Positions 1 through 5,149 of a stretch of DNA of 5,149 nt are shown one piece after another (the stretch's first letter is position 1; the number at the start of each line of letters is the position of its first letter). A program made the translations under genes and the position numbers. This DNA comes from an uncultured Gemmatimonadales bacterium. GTDB lineage: Bacteria; Gemmatimonadota; Gemmatimonadetes; Longimicrobiales; Gaopeijiaceae. The DNA is taken from positions 1 to 5,149 of the forward strand of contig CALJLC010000459.1 of NCBI GenBank assembly GCA_937982605.1. Reading direction: 5' to 3'. The notes beneath the pieces were generated by a model. The model had not been told where the DNA came from and searched no databases. It saw only the letters and a list, made by a program, of their open reading frames with translations.

Positions 1-3000
1 TCTATCTGCGCGGCGAGCGACTCGTCCTCTCCGACTTCCTTCCGATTCTGGAGGACGCCGGCCTGCGCGTGCTGGCCATGAAGCCGTACGAGCTCGGTGA
101 GCCGGAGGACCCGGACGCCACCATCTACGTCTTCGCCGTGCTCGACCGCGCCGGGTCTCGCCTCGACGTCGACGCAGTCGGTGACCTCCTCTCCGAGGCG
201 CTGCTCGCGGCCCGCGCGGGCGACGCCGTCAGCGACACCCTCAACGCGCTCGTGGTGGGTGCGGGGCTGCACTGGCGCGAGATCGACGTCCTGCGCGGCT
301 TCGCCGGGTACGCCTTCCAGATCGGGGCCGTGCCCAGCCGCAGCGCGCTACCCAACGCCCTGGTGCGCTACCCCGGGATCGCGGCCGAGCTCTTCGACCT
401 CTTCCGCATCAAGTTGGACCCGTCCTCGGGCGCCTCGCGCGAGGACCGGCTCTCCGCCGTGGACGACATCCGGAGCGCCTTCCACGCGTCGCTGCGCGGC
501 GTCGCGCTCCTCTCGGAGGACCGGGCGCTGCGCCGGCTCGAAGAGGTGATGGGCCGGGCCATCCGGACCAACTACTACCGGCACGGCGCCAAGGAGCCGA
601 CGCGCCGCTCCGGCGGGGTCCCCTACATCTCGTACAAGTTCCTCGTCGGCAGCCTGGAGAACTCCCGGCCGACGGAGCTCCTCTTCGAGGTGTGGGTGCA
701 CTCGGCGCGGATGGAGGGCGTCCACCTCCGAGGTTCGACGGTGGCCCGGGGCGGCATCCGCTGGAGCGACCGGCCGGACGACTTCCGCAAGGAGATCCTC
801 GGGCTGGTCAACACGCAGATGGTGAAGAACGCCGTGATCGTGCCGGGAGGCTCGAAGGGTGGCTTCATCACCCGGCGCACCCTCGACGACCCCGAGGCGC
901 GCTTCGAAGAGGGCAAGGCCCAGTACCAGACGCTCGTCCGCGGCCTCCTCGACATCACCGACAACATCGTGGACGGCCGCACGGTGCCTCCGGAGGGGGT
1001 CGTCTGCTTCGACCCGCCGGACCCGTACCTCGTCGTGGCCGCGGACAAGGGCACCGCGACGTTCTCGGAGCTCGCCAACGGCGTCTCGGCCGAGTACGGC
1101 TTCTGGCTCGGCGACGCCTTCGCCTCCGGCGGCTCGAACGGCTACGACCACAAGGCCGTCGGCATCACCGCTCGGGGCGGCTGGGAGTGCGTGAGACGGC
1201 ACTTCCGGGAGAAGGGGAAGGATATCCAGAGCGAGCCCTTCACCGTGGCCGGCATCGGCGACATGAGCGGCGACGTCTTCGGCAACGGGATGCTCCTCTC
1301 CGAGCAGATCCGGCTGATCGCCGCCTTCGACCACCGCCACATCTTCATCGATCCCGATCCGGACCCCGCCCCGACGTACGCCGAGCGCAAACGCATGTTC
1401 GAGCTCGGCCGTTCGAGCTGGGCGGACTACGAGCAGAGCCTGCTGAGCACGGGCGGCATGATCGTGCCGCGTGGGGCCAAGGAGGTCGAGCTGACCCCGG
1501 AGGCCAGGCGCGCGCTCGGCATCAAGGACGAAGAGGAGGCGCCTACCGACGGCGAAGCGCTCATCCGGGCCGTGCTCAGGGCGCCGGTCGAGCTGCTCTG
1601 GAACGGCGGCATCGGCACGTACGTGAAGTCCCGGTCCCAGACCGACGCGGCCGCGGGCGATCCCTCGAACGACGCCGTGCGCGTGAACGTTGACGAGCTT
1701 CGTTGCGACGTCGTCGGCGAAGGCGGCAACCTCGGCTTCACGCAGCGTGCGCGCATCGAGTACGCGCTGCAGGGTGGACGCATCAACACCGACGCCCTGG
1801 ACAACTCGGGCGGCGTCGACATGTCGGACCACGAGGTGAACCTCAAGATCCTCCTGGCGCCGGCCGTCCGGGACGGCACGCTCACCCCGGAGCGCCGGAA
1901 CGCGCTGCTCGAGGAGCTCACCGAAGCGGTCGCCGAGCTGGTGCTCGACAACAACCGCTCTCAGAGCCTGGCGATCTCCCTCGACGAGCTTCGGGCGAAG
2001 GAGTCGACCGACGACGTCCGGGATCTCATGTACGCGCTCGAGAAGGCGGGGGAGCTCGACCGCGCCGCCGAGGGCCTCCCCTCCAGCGACGTGCTGTACG
2101 AGCGGCGGGAGCGGGGGCAGGCGATGGCCCGGCCGGAGCTCTGCGTCCTCCTGGCGTACGCAAAGCTCTCGCTCAAGTCGCGGCTGCTCTCCAGCGGTCT
2201 CCCCGACGACCCGGTCACGGAGAGCTACCTCCTCGGATACTTCCCCCCGGCCGCGATGATGGCGGCGGGGCAGGACAACCTCTCCGGGCACCGGCTGCGC
2301 CGCGAGATCATCACGGCGCAGGTGACCAACGACCTGGTCGACCTCATGGGCTCGGGCTTCGTCACGCGCCTCATGCGCAACTCCGGACGGAGCGCCGAGG
2401 ACGTCGTCCGCGCCTGGCTGGTGGCGTCCCGCCTGGCCGACCATCGGGCGCTGCTCGGGCAGATGGCGCAGCAGGCGAACCCGCTCAACGCCCGGCTTTC
2501 CTACCGCTGGCTCCTGGGGCTGGCCCGGGTGCTGGAGCGGACCACGCGGTGGGTGCTCCAGAACGTCGAGGTCGGGCACCCCTCCGCCGACATCGTCGAC
2601 CAGAACCTCGCGGGCCTCGCGGAGCTGAGGGAGTCGTTCGGCGAGGTCGTGCGCGGAGAGGACCGCACGCTCTTCGAGGCGCGGGTGCGCGAGATCCAGG
2701 AGCTGGGAGCGGATGCGGCGTTCTCCCGTCGGCTGATCACCCTGCGCTTCCTGGACCAGCTCCTCGAGATCCTCGAGATCTCGCGGGAGACCGGTTTCGC
2801 TCCGGTCGTCACGGCGCACGCCTACTACCAGACGTCGGAGTCCTTCGAGGTGCCCTGGCTCCGTCGACGTACCTACGCGGCCGCGGGGCAGGGCCAGTGG
2901 GAGCAGCGTGCCGCCCAGGTGATCTCGGACGACCTGTCCCGTGCGCACCGCCGGCTGGCGGTGGCGCTCCTGCGCCGCACTCCGGTGGAGGGGCTGGCGC

Positions 3001-3179
3001 AGGCGCCGGACTTCCTGGCGGCGCTCAAGCCCCACGAAGTGGAGCGCTTCCGAGGCATCGTGAGCGAGCTGCAGCAGGAAGACGCCACGGGCCTCGCGGC
3101 GATGTCCGTGGCGACCCGTGAGCTCGGGGACACCGCGGAGCGGGTCTGGCGCGCCTCGGAGCCGGAGGAGACCGCCTGA
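1..3179 (+). CDS. NAD-dependent glutamate dehydrogenase, large (GDH2/Bac_GDH) type, C-terminal part (5' end outside window)
   Basis: Catalyses oxidative deamination of L-glutamate to 2-oxoglutarate and ammonia with NAD+, feeding glutamate carbon into the TCA cycle in the cytoplasm. The frame is open from the first full codon at base 3, and family-like sequence (LSDFLPILEDAGLRV) precedes the first in-frame GTG at 69, so the true start is upstream. The window holds 1058 residues; the family is usually about 1600, so roughly the N-terminal third is missing. Visible catalytic-domain motifs, in order, are RGGIRWSDR (747-773), GGSKGGF with the expected glutamate-binding Lys (846-866, Lys at 855), GDMSGDVFGNGM (1257-1292), AAFDHRHIFID (1320-1352), LLWNGGIGTYVK (1593-1628), the Rossmann-like VVGEGGNLGFTQ (1710-1745) and an SDHEVN element (1824-1841). 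The C-terminal helical region carries ARPELCVLLAYAKL and HRLRREIITAQ segments typical of the family. No frameshift or internal stop was seen. The stop overlaps the next start (TGATG). Family assignment is very secure; names in use include gdhB, gdh2 and gdhZ. Confidence 0.96.
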   Translation, partial: YLRGERLVLSDFLPILEDAGLRVLAMKPYELGEPEDPDATIYVFAVLDRAGSRLDVDAVGDLLSEALLAARAGDAVSDTLNALVVGAGLHWREIDVLRGFAGYAFQIGAVPSRSALPNALVRYPGIAAELFDLFRIKLDPSSGASREDRLSAVDDIRSAFHASLRGVALLSEDRALRRLEEVMGRAIRTNYYRHGAKEPTRRSGGVPYISYKFLVGSLENSRPTELLFEVWVHSARMEGVHLRGSTVARGGIRWSDRPDDFRKEILGLVNTQMVKNAVIVPGGSKGGFITRRTLDDPEARFEEGKAQYQTLVRGLLDITDNIVDGRTVPPEGVVCFDPPDPYLVVAADKGTATFSELANGVSAEYGFWLGDAFASGGSNGYDHKAVGITARGGWECVRRHFREKGKDIQSEPFTVAGIGDMSGDVFGNGMLLSEQIRLIAAFDHRHIFIDPDPDPAPTYAERKRMFELGRSSWADYEQSLLSTGGMIVPRGAKEVELTPEARRALGIKDEEEAPTDGEALIRAVLRAPVELLWNGGIGTYVKSRSQTDAAAGDPSNDAVRVNVDELRCDVVGEGGNLGFTQRARIEYALQGGRINTDALDNSGGVDMSDHEVNLKILLAPAVRDGTLTPERRNALLEELTEAVAELVLDNNRSQSLAISLDELRAKESTDDVRDLMYALEKAGELDRAAEGLPSSDVLYERRERGQAMARPELCVLLAYAKLSLKSRLLSSGLPDDPVTESYLLGYFPPAAMMAAGQDNLSGHRLRREIITAQVTNDLVDLMGSGFVTRLMRNSGRSAEDVVRAWLVASRLADHRALLGQMAQQANPLNARLSYRWLLGLARVLERTTRWVLQNVEVGHPSADIVDQNLAGLAELRESFGEVVRGEDRTLFEARVREIQELGADAAFSRRLITLRFLDQLLEILEISRETGFAPVVTAHAYYQTSESFEVPWLRRRTYAAAGQGQWEQRAAQVISDDLSRAHRRLAVALLRRTPVEGLAQAPDFLAALKPHEVERFRGIVSELQQEDATGLAAMSVATRELGDTAERVWRASEPEETA
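3164..3170 (+). promoter_or_regulatory. Shine-Dalgarno site for the GspH/FimT-type gene
   Basis: GGAGGAG lies inside the last codons of the glutamate dehydrogenase gene, 8 bases before the ATG at 3179. It supports that start and suggests reinitiation by ribosomes finishing the upstream gene. Confidence 0.7.
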
Positions 3180-3643
3180 TGCGACGGGCGGGCTTCACCC
3201 TGGTCGAGCTCGCCGTCGTCGTCGGCCTCGTGGCGGTCGTGACCGGGGTCGGGGGCCTGTACTTCTCCGGATACTTCCAGCGCAGCTCGGCTCGCCGGGC
3301 CGCCCAGATCTTCGCCCAGGATCTCCTGGCCGCCCGGAGCTACGCCGTCCGCTCGCAGGAGCCGGTCGTGATCCGCTTCTACGAGGGGACGCGCTGGTAC
3401 GAGGTCGAGAGCCAGTCGACCGCCACCGAGATCGCCCGACGCCGCTTCGCGGGCAACGGAGACATCGACCTGGCCGCCGTCACGCTCGACGTCGCGGGAG
3501 ACACGCTCGTCTTCAGCGCGCGTGGCGTGGCGGACATGAGTGGGGCCGGGGGCCCGCTCGGGACCGCCACATTTTCTTCCGGGGCCGTGACCTACACCGT
3601 ATCGTTCAACGGTATGGGCGCTTCGAAGATCGACCGGACTTGA
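3179..3643 (+). CDS. GspH/FimT-family type IV prepilin (minor pilin / pseudopilin)
   Basis: A 154-residue minor pilin-like protein, exported to the inner membrane, processed by prepilin peptidase and assembled at or near the tip of a type IV pilus or type II secretion pseudopilus. The N-terminus is a short basic leader, MRRAG, followed by the class III signal FTLVEL. Cleavage is predicted between Gly5 and Phe6, with Glu at mature position 5. A hydrophobic helix runs to about residue 29, then an amphipathic stretch with AAQIFAQDLLAARSYAVRSQ, the usual GspH pattern in which the helix continues before the beta-rich globular domain. The remainder (about residues 60-154) is beta-strand-like, ending in a VSFNGMGASKI segment that resembles the usual terminal strand of this family. 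Length is normal. The ATG overlaps the upstream stop and has a good ribosome site. It is the first of four pilin-like genes. FimT, FimU and GspH cannot be told apart from sequence alone. Confidence 0.92.
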   Translation: MRRAGFTLVELAVVVGLVAVVTGVGGLYFSGYFQRSSARRAAQIFAQDLLAARSYAVRSQEPVVIRFYEGTRWYEVESQSTATEIARRRFAGNGDIDLAAVTLDVAGDTLVFSARGVADMSGAGGPLGTATFSSGAVTYTVSFNGMGASKIDRT

Positions 3644-4035
3644 GAAGCGGCTGCGCGTCATGCTCGACCGCACGCCGCCCGCGCGGCTTCACCCTGATCG
3701 AGGTGGTCGGCGCGCTCGTCATCTTCTCCGTGGGCGTGTTGATGGTCATGGGCGCCGGGAGCGCGCTCACGACGCAGCTGCGCTACTCGGGGGCCCGCTC
3801 GGAGATCGTCGTGCTCGCGAACGCCCGGGTCGATTCCGTCGAGGCGATCCCCTTCGACTCCCTGACCGCCGGAATCCAGCGGGACACGGTGACCGTGCAG
3901 GGCTGGTCGTACGAGCGGGCGGTCTCGGTGACGCTCCTGACGCCGGTCCTCGGCCGGGTCGAGGTGAGCCTTTCTCCGGTGGACAGCGCCGGTCCCTCCC
4001 ACTCCGTGACCTCGTACACCTCCGCGGTCTGGTAG
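3640..4035 (+). CDS. pilV: PilV-family type IV prepilin (minor pilin), probable TTG start
   Basis: A 131-residue minor pilin of the PilV type, a presumed partner of the GspH-, PilW- and PilX-type proteins encoded beside it. A predicted 16-residue leader ends in RRPRG and is followed by FTLIEV (cleavage Gly16/Phe17, codons 3685-3690; Glu at mature position 5). A hydrophobic helix, GALVIFSVGVLMVMGAGSAL, follows. The mature part is about 115 residues. The segment ANARVDSVEAIPFDSL matches the region after the helix in PilV proteins, where an Arg/Glu-rich helix leads into a Pro-Phe/Tyr-x-x-Leu turn. The start is inferred. The only ATG nearby (3660) is out of frame, and no ATG or GTG lies between the preceding gene's end and the signal motif. 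TTG at 3640 is in frame and overlaps the upstream TGA as TTGA. A ribosome site is weak at best (GAAG near 3625). The leader holds two Cys; the mature protein has none. Confidence 0.85.
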   Translation: MRSGCASCSTARRPRGFTLIEVVGALVIFSVGVLMVMGAGSALTTQLRYSGARSEIVVLANARVDSVEAIPFDSLTAGIQRDTVTVQGWSYERAVSVTLLTPVLGRVEVSLSPVDSAGPSHSVTSYTSAVW

Positions 4036-4907
4036 GCGCGGGGGCGGGGCGGGGCCCGGCCGGCGGCACGGGCGGCTTCACCCTCGTCGAGACGCTCATC
4101 GCCCTGGTGCTCTCGTCCTTCATCCTGCTCCTGGTCGGCCACGCCTTCCTCGTGCAGAACGAGTTCTACGCGCGGCAGACGCTCCAGGTGGGCGTGCAGG
4201 ACAACGCCCGCGCGGCGACCGAGCTCGTGGCGCGCGAGGTGCGAAACACCGGCACCGACGGCGTGGTCGTGGCCGGCGCCCGCACGCTGACGGTCCGCTC
4301 GCCGATGACGATCGGGGTGGTGTGCCACCGGGAGAACGGCACGACCGCGGACGTGCAGACCGAGGGCGGGCCGGCCGGTCTGGAGACGGGGGCGGTCGCG
4401 GGCATCGCCCTGCGCAACGACTCGACGTGGGAGTACCAGACCGCGTCGTGGGCCTCGCTCGACGGCTCCGACGTGCAGTCGGCGAACAACTGCGCGGTCA
4501 ACGGAGCGGACACGGTCGGCGCCCGCACGGACTTCCACCGGCTGGTGGGGCTCGGTGTGTTCAGCGCGGGGCTCGCGGAGCGCGACGTCTTCATGCTCTT
4601 CCGGGAGACGACGTTCTCCATCCGGCCGTCGGTGCTCGATCCGACCACCCTCGGTCTCTTCCGCACCGACAACGGCGGCACACCCGTGGAGTTCGCCACC
4701 GGAATCGACACCACCGCCGCGTTCAGCTACCACACGTCGGCAGGCTCGTACGTCGACACCGTGGCGGCTTCGTCGCTGGGCAGCGTGGACGCCGTGCGCA
4801 TCACGCTCGACGCCCGCAGGCCGCCCGCCACCGGCGGGAGGGACGACGTGACCTTCGGGTGGTCGGTCACCGTGCCGCTCCGGACGGTCCGGGAGGGAGG
4901 CAACTGA
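4029..4907 (+). CDS. pilW: PilW-family type IV prepilin (minor pilin), start uncertain (possible CTG)
   Basis: A PilW-type minor pilin, about 292 residues if begun at CTG 4029, with about 276 in the mature protein. The prepilin signal GG/FTLVETL lies at 4071-4097 (Glu at mature position 5), followed by the hydrophobic helix IALVLSSFILLLVGHAFLV. The next stretch, QDNARAATELVAREVRNTG, is characteristic of PilW proteins (typically a Q..aR.a...l..eiR.aG pattern). The C-terminal globular domain is rich in Thr, Ser, Gly and Val and looks beta-structured, ending with VTFGWSVTVPLRTV, a usual PilW-like end. Only two Cys occur in the mature part (codons 4323 and 4491). No ATG, GTG or TTG exists in this frame between 3663 and the signal motif, so the start is CTG 4029 (7-base overlap with the previous gene), another unusual codon, or affected by an error. 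Upstream frame-3 sequence back to ATG 3660 is an Arg/Gly-rich shadow of the PilV-type gene. Confidence 0.85.
   Translation: MVGAGAGRGPAGGTGGFTLVETLIALVLSSFILLLVGHAFLVQNEFYARQTLQVGVQDNARAATELVAREVRNTGTDGVVVAGARTLTVRSPMTIGVVCHRENGTTADVQTEGGPAGLETGAVAGIALRNDSTWEYQTASWASLDGSDVQSANNCAVNGADTVGARTDFHRLVGLGVFSAGLAERDVFMLFRETTFSIRPSVLDPTTLGLFRTDNGGTPVEFATGIDTTAAFSYHTSAGSYVDTVAASSLGSVDAVRITLDARRPPATGGRDDVTFGWSVTVPLRTVREGGN
4036..4073 (+). other. G-rich segment between the PilV stop and the PilW prepilin signal
   Basis: Three close G-tracts of four or five bases (4040-4044, 4046-4049, 4051-4054) are followed by a CCCGGCCGGC stretch. Read in the PilW frame it encodes a Gly/Ala-rich leader with a single Arg. 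The tracts could form a G-quadruplex or GC hairpin, or be prone to homopolymer errors. No role can be assigned. Confidence 0.4.
4892..4900 (+). promoter_or_regulatory. Shine-Dalgarno site for the PilX-like gene
   Basis: A doubled GGAGG (4892-4896 and 4896-4900) sits in the last codons of the PilW-type gene, 6 bases before the ATG at 4907. This is a strong, well-placed ribosome site, in contrast to the PilV- and PilW-type starts, where none is clear. Confidence 0.75.
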
Positions 4908-5149
4908 TGCGCCGGCCGGGGGAAGGCGGCTTCGTGCTCGCCGTCGTGGTCTTCATGCTGTTCTCGATCTCGATCGCGGCGGCCACCGGCTACATCCTGG
5001 TCTCGTCCGAGTTCTCGCTGTCGCGCCATTCCGGTGACGGGGCCCAGGCGCTCGTCCTGGCCCGGGGCGGGCTCGAGCGCTATGTCGCCGATGCGCTCGG
5101 GACGCTGGCCGACCCGGCGACGTACGCCATGGGCTGCGGCCTGGCCACC
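4907..5149 (+). CDS. PilX/GspK-like pilus assembly protein, N-terminal part (runs off right edge)
   Basis: The first 81 residues of a probable PilX-like minor pilin. The ATG overlaps the stop of the PilW-type gene (TGATG) behind a strong ribosome site. The N-terminus MRRPGEGG/FVLAVVVFML is a short basic leader, a Gly-Phe prepilin-type junction (codons 4928-4933) and a hydrophobic helix to about residue 33. Residue 5 of the predicted mature protein is Val, not Glu; lack of Glu5 is known for GspK, and PilX-type proteins also often depart from the consensus. The following HSGDGAQALVLARGGLERY stretch resembles the PilX/GspK region in which Ala- and Leu-rich helix residues lead into a conserved Gly-Leu-Glu or similar. 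The reading frame remains open to base 5149, so length and C-terminal domain are unknown. The family call rests on the N-terminus and on gene order after FimT, PilV and PilW; a generic prepilin-like protein is the alternative. Confidence 0.75.
   Translation, partial: MRRPGEGGFVLAVVVFMLFSISIAAATGYILVSSEFSLSRHSGDGAQALVLARGGLERYVADALGTLADPATYAMGCGLAT

Noticed and set aside
692..1693. 333-codon + strand frame inside the dehydrogenase gene
   Set aside because: Arg/Gly/Pro-rich shadow frame with no domain; overlaps the conserved catalytic region in another frame.
2763..2780. Short tandem repeat of CTCGAGATC
   Set aside because: Just two copies encoding LEILEI in a leucine-rich helix of the dehydrogenase; explained by the protein sequence.
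348..3035. 895-codon open frame on the - strand opposite the glutamate dehydrogenase gene
   Set aside because: Its product is Arg/Val/His/Asp-rich with no recognisable domain, as expected for the antisense of a very GC-rich gene, while the + strand carries unmistakable dehydrogenase motifs throughout.
1703..3121. 472-codon + strand frame inside the dehydrogenase gene
   Set aside because: Low-complexity Arg/Gly/Ala/Pro composition typical of a GC-driven shadow frame.
2873..3673. 266-codon - strand frame across the dehydrogenase/pilin junction
   Set aside because: No recognisable domain; antisense of two well-supported genes.
3660..4028. Reading the PilW-type gene from ATG 3660 as one 415-residue protein
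   Set aside because: The first 120 or so residues are an Arg/Gly-rich shadow of the PilV-type gene, and a prepilin signal cannot lie that far inside a protein.
3940..4040. Programmed -1 frameshift fusing the PilV- and PilW-type proteins
   Set aside because: The frames would permit it, but I see no slippery heptamer near the TAG, and PilW needs its own N-terminal leader for processing.
3191..4097. Recurring GGCTTCACCCT-GTCGAG-like DNA motif in three places
   Set aside because: It is the GFTL(V/I)E prepilin signal encoded in each pilin gene, not a DNA repeat or operator.

Overview
This is a gene-dense, very GC-rich window (third codon positions almost all G or C). All five supported genes lie on the + strand, and there is essentially no intergenic DNA. 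It holds the 3' two-thirds of a large NAD-dependent glutamate dehydrogenase gene, followed without a gap by four small genes for type IV pilin-like proteins. The last of these runs off the right edge.

Layout: bases 1-3179 encode the C-terminal 1058 residues of a large (GDH2 / Bac_GDH type) glutamate dehydrogenase whose start lies upstream of the window. Its stop overlaps the start of a GspH/FimT-type prepilin gene (3179-3643). Next come a PilV-type prepilin gene (about 3640-4035), a PilW-type prepilin gene (about 4029-4907) and the 5' end of a PilX/GspK-like gene (4907 to the edge). The order GspH/FimT - PilV - PilW - PilX is the classic minor-pilin cassette. Such proteins prime pilus assembly and sit at the tip of type IV pili or related type II secretion pseudopili. 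Every junction is an overlap: TGATG, TTGA, a 7-base overlap, and TGATG. This indicates one transcript with translational coupling.

Organism: the composition, the large GDH and the Asp-Ser-Leu / Asp-Thr-Val-rich style of the PilV and GspH proteins resemble what I recall of Gemmatimonadota or another high-GC, diderm, soil or marine lineage. This is a weak inference from memory. The minor pilins do imply a type IV pilus or type II secretion machine elsewhere in the genome.

Points worth a second look are the missing canonical start codon for the PilW-type gene and the tight coupling of a catabolic dehydrogenase gene to pilus genes. Smaller ones are the TTG start and Cys-containing leader of the PilV-type gene, a lone Cys pair in PilW, and the absence of Glu5 in the PilX-like protein. 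I found no convincing novel system, RNA gene, mobile element, CRISPR array or terminator.
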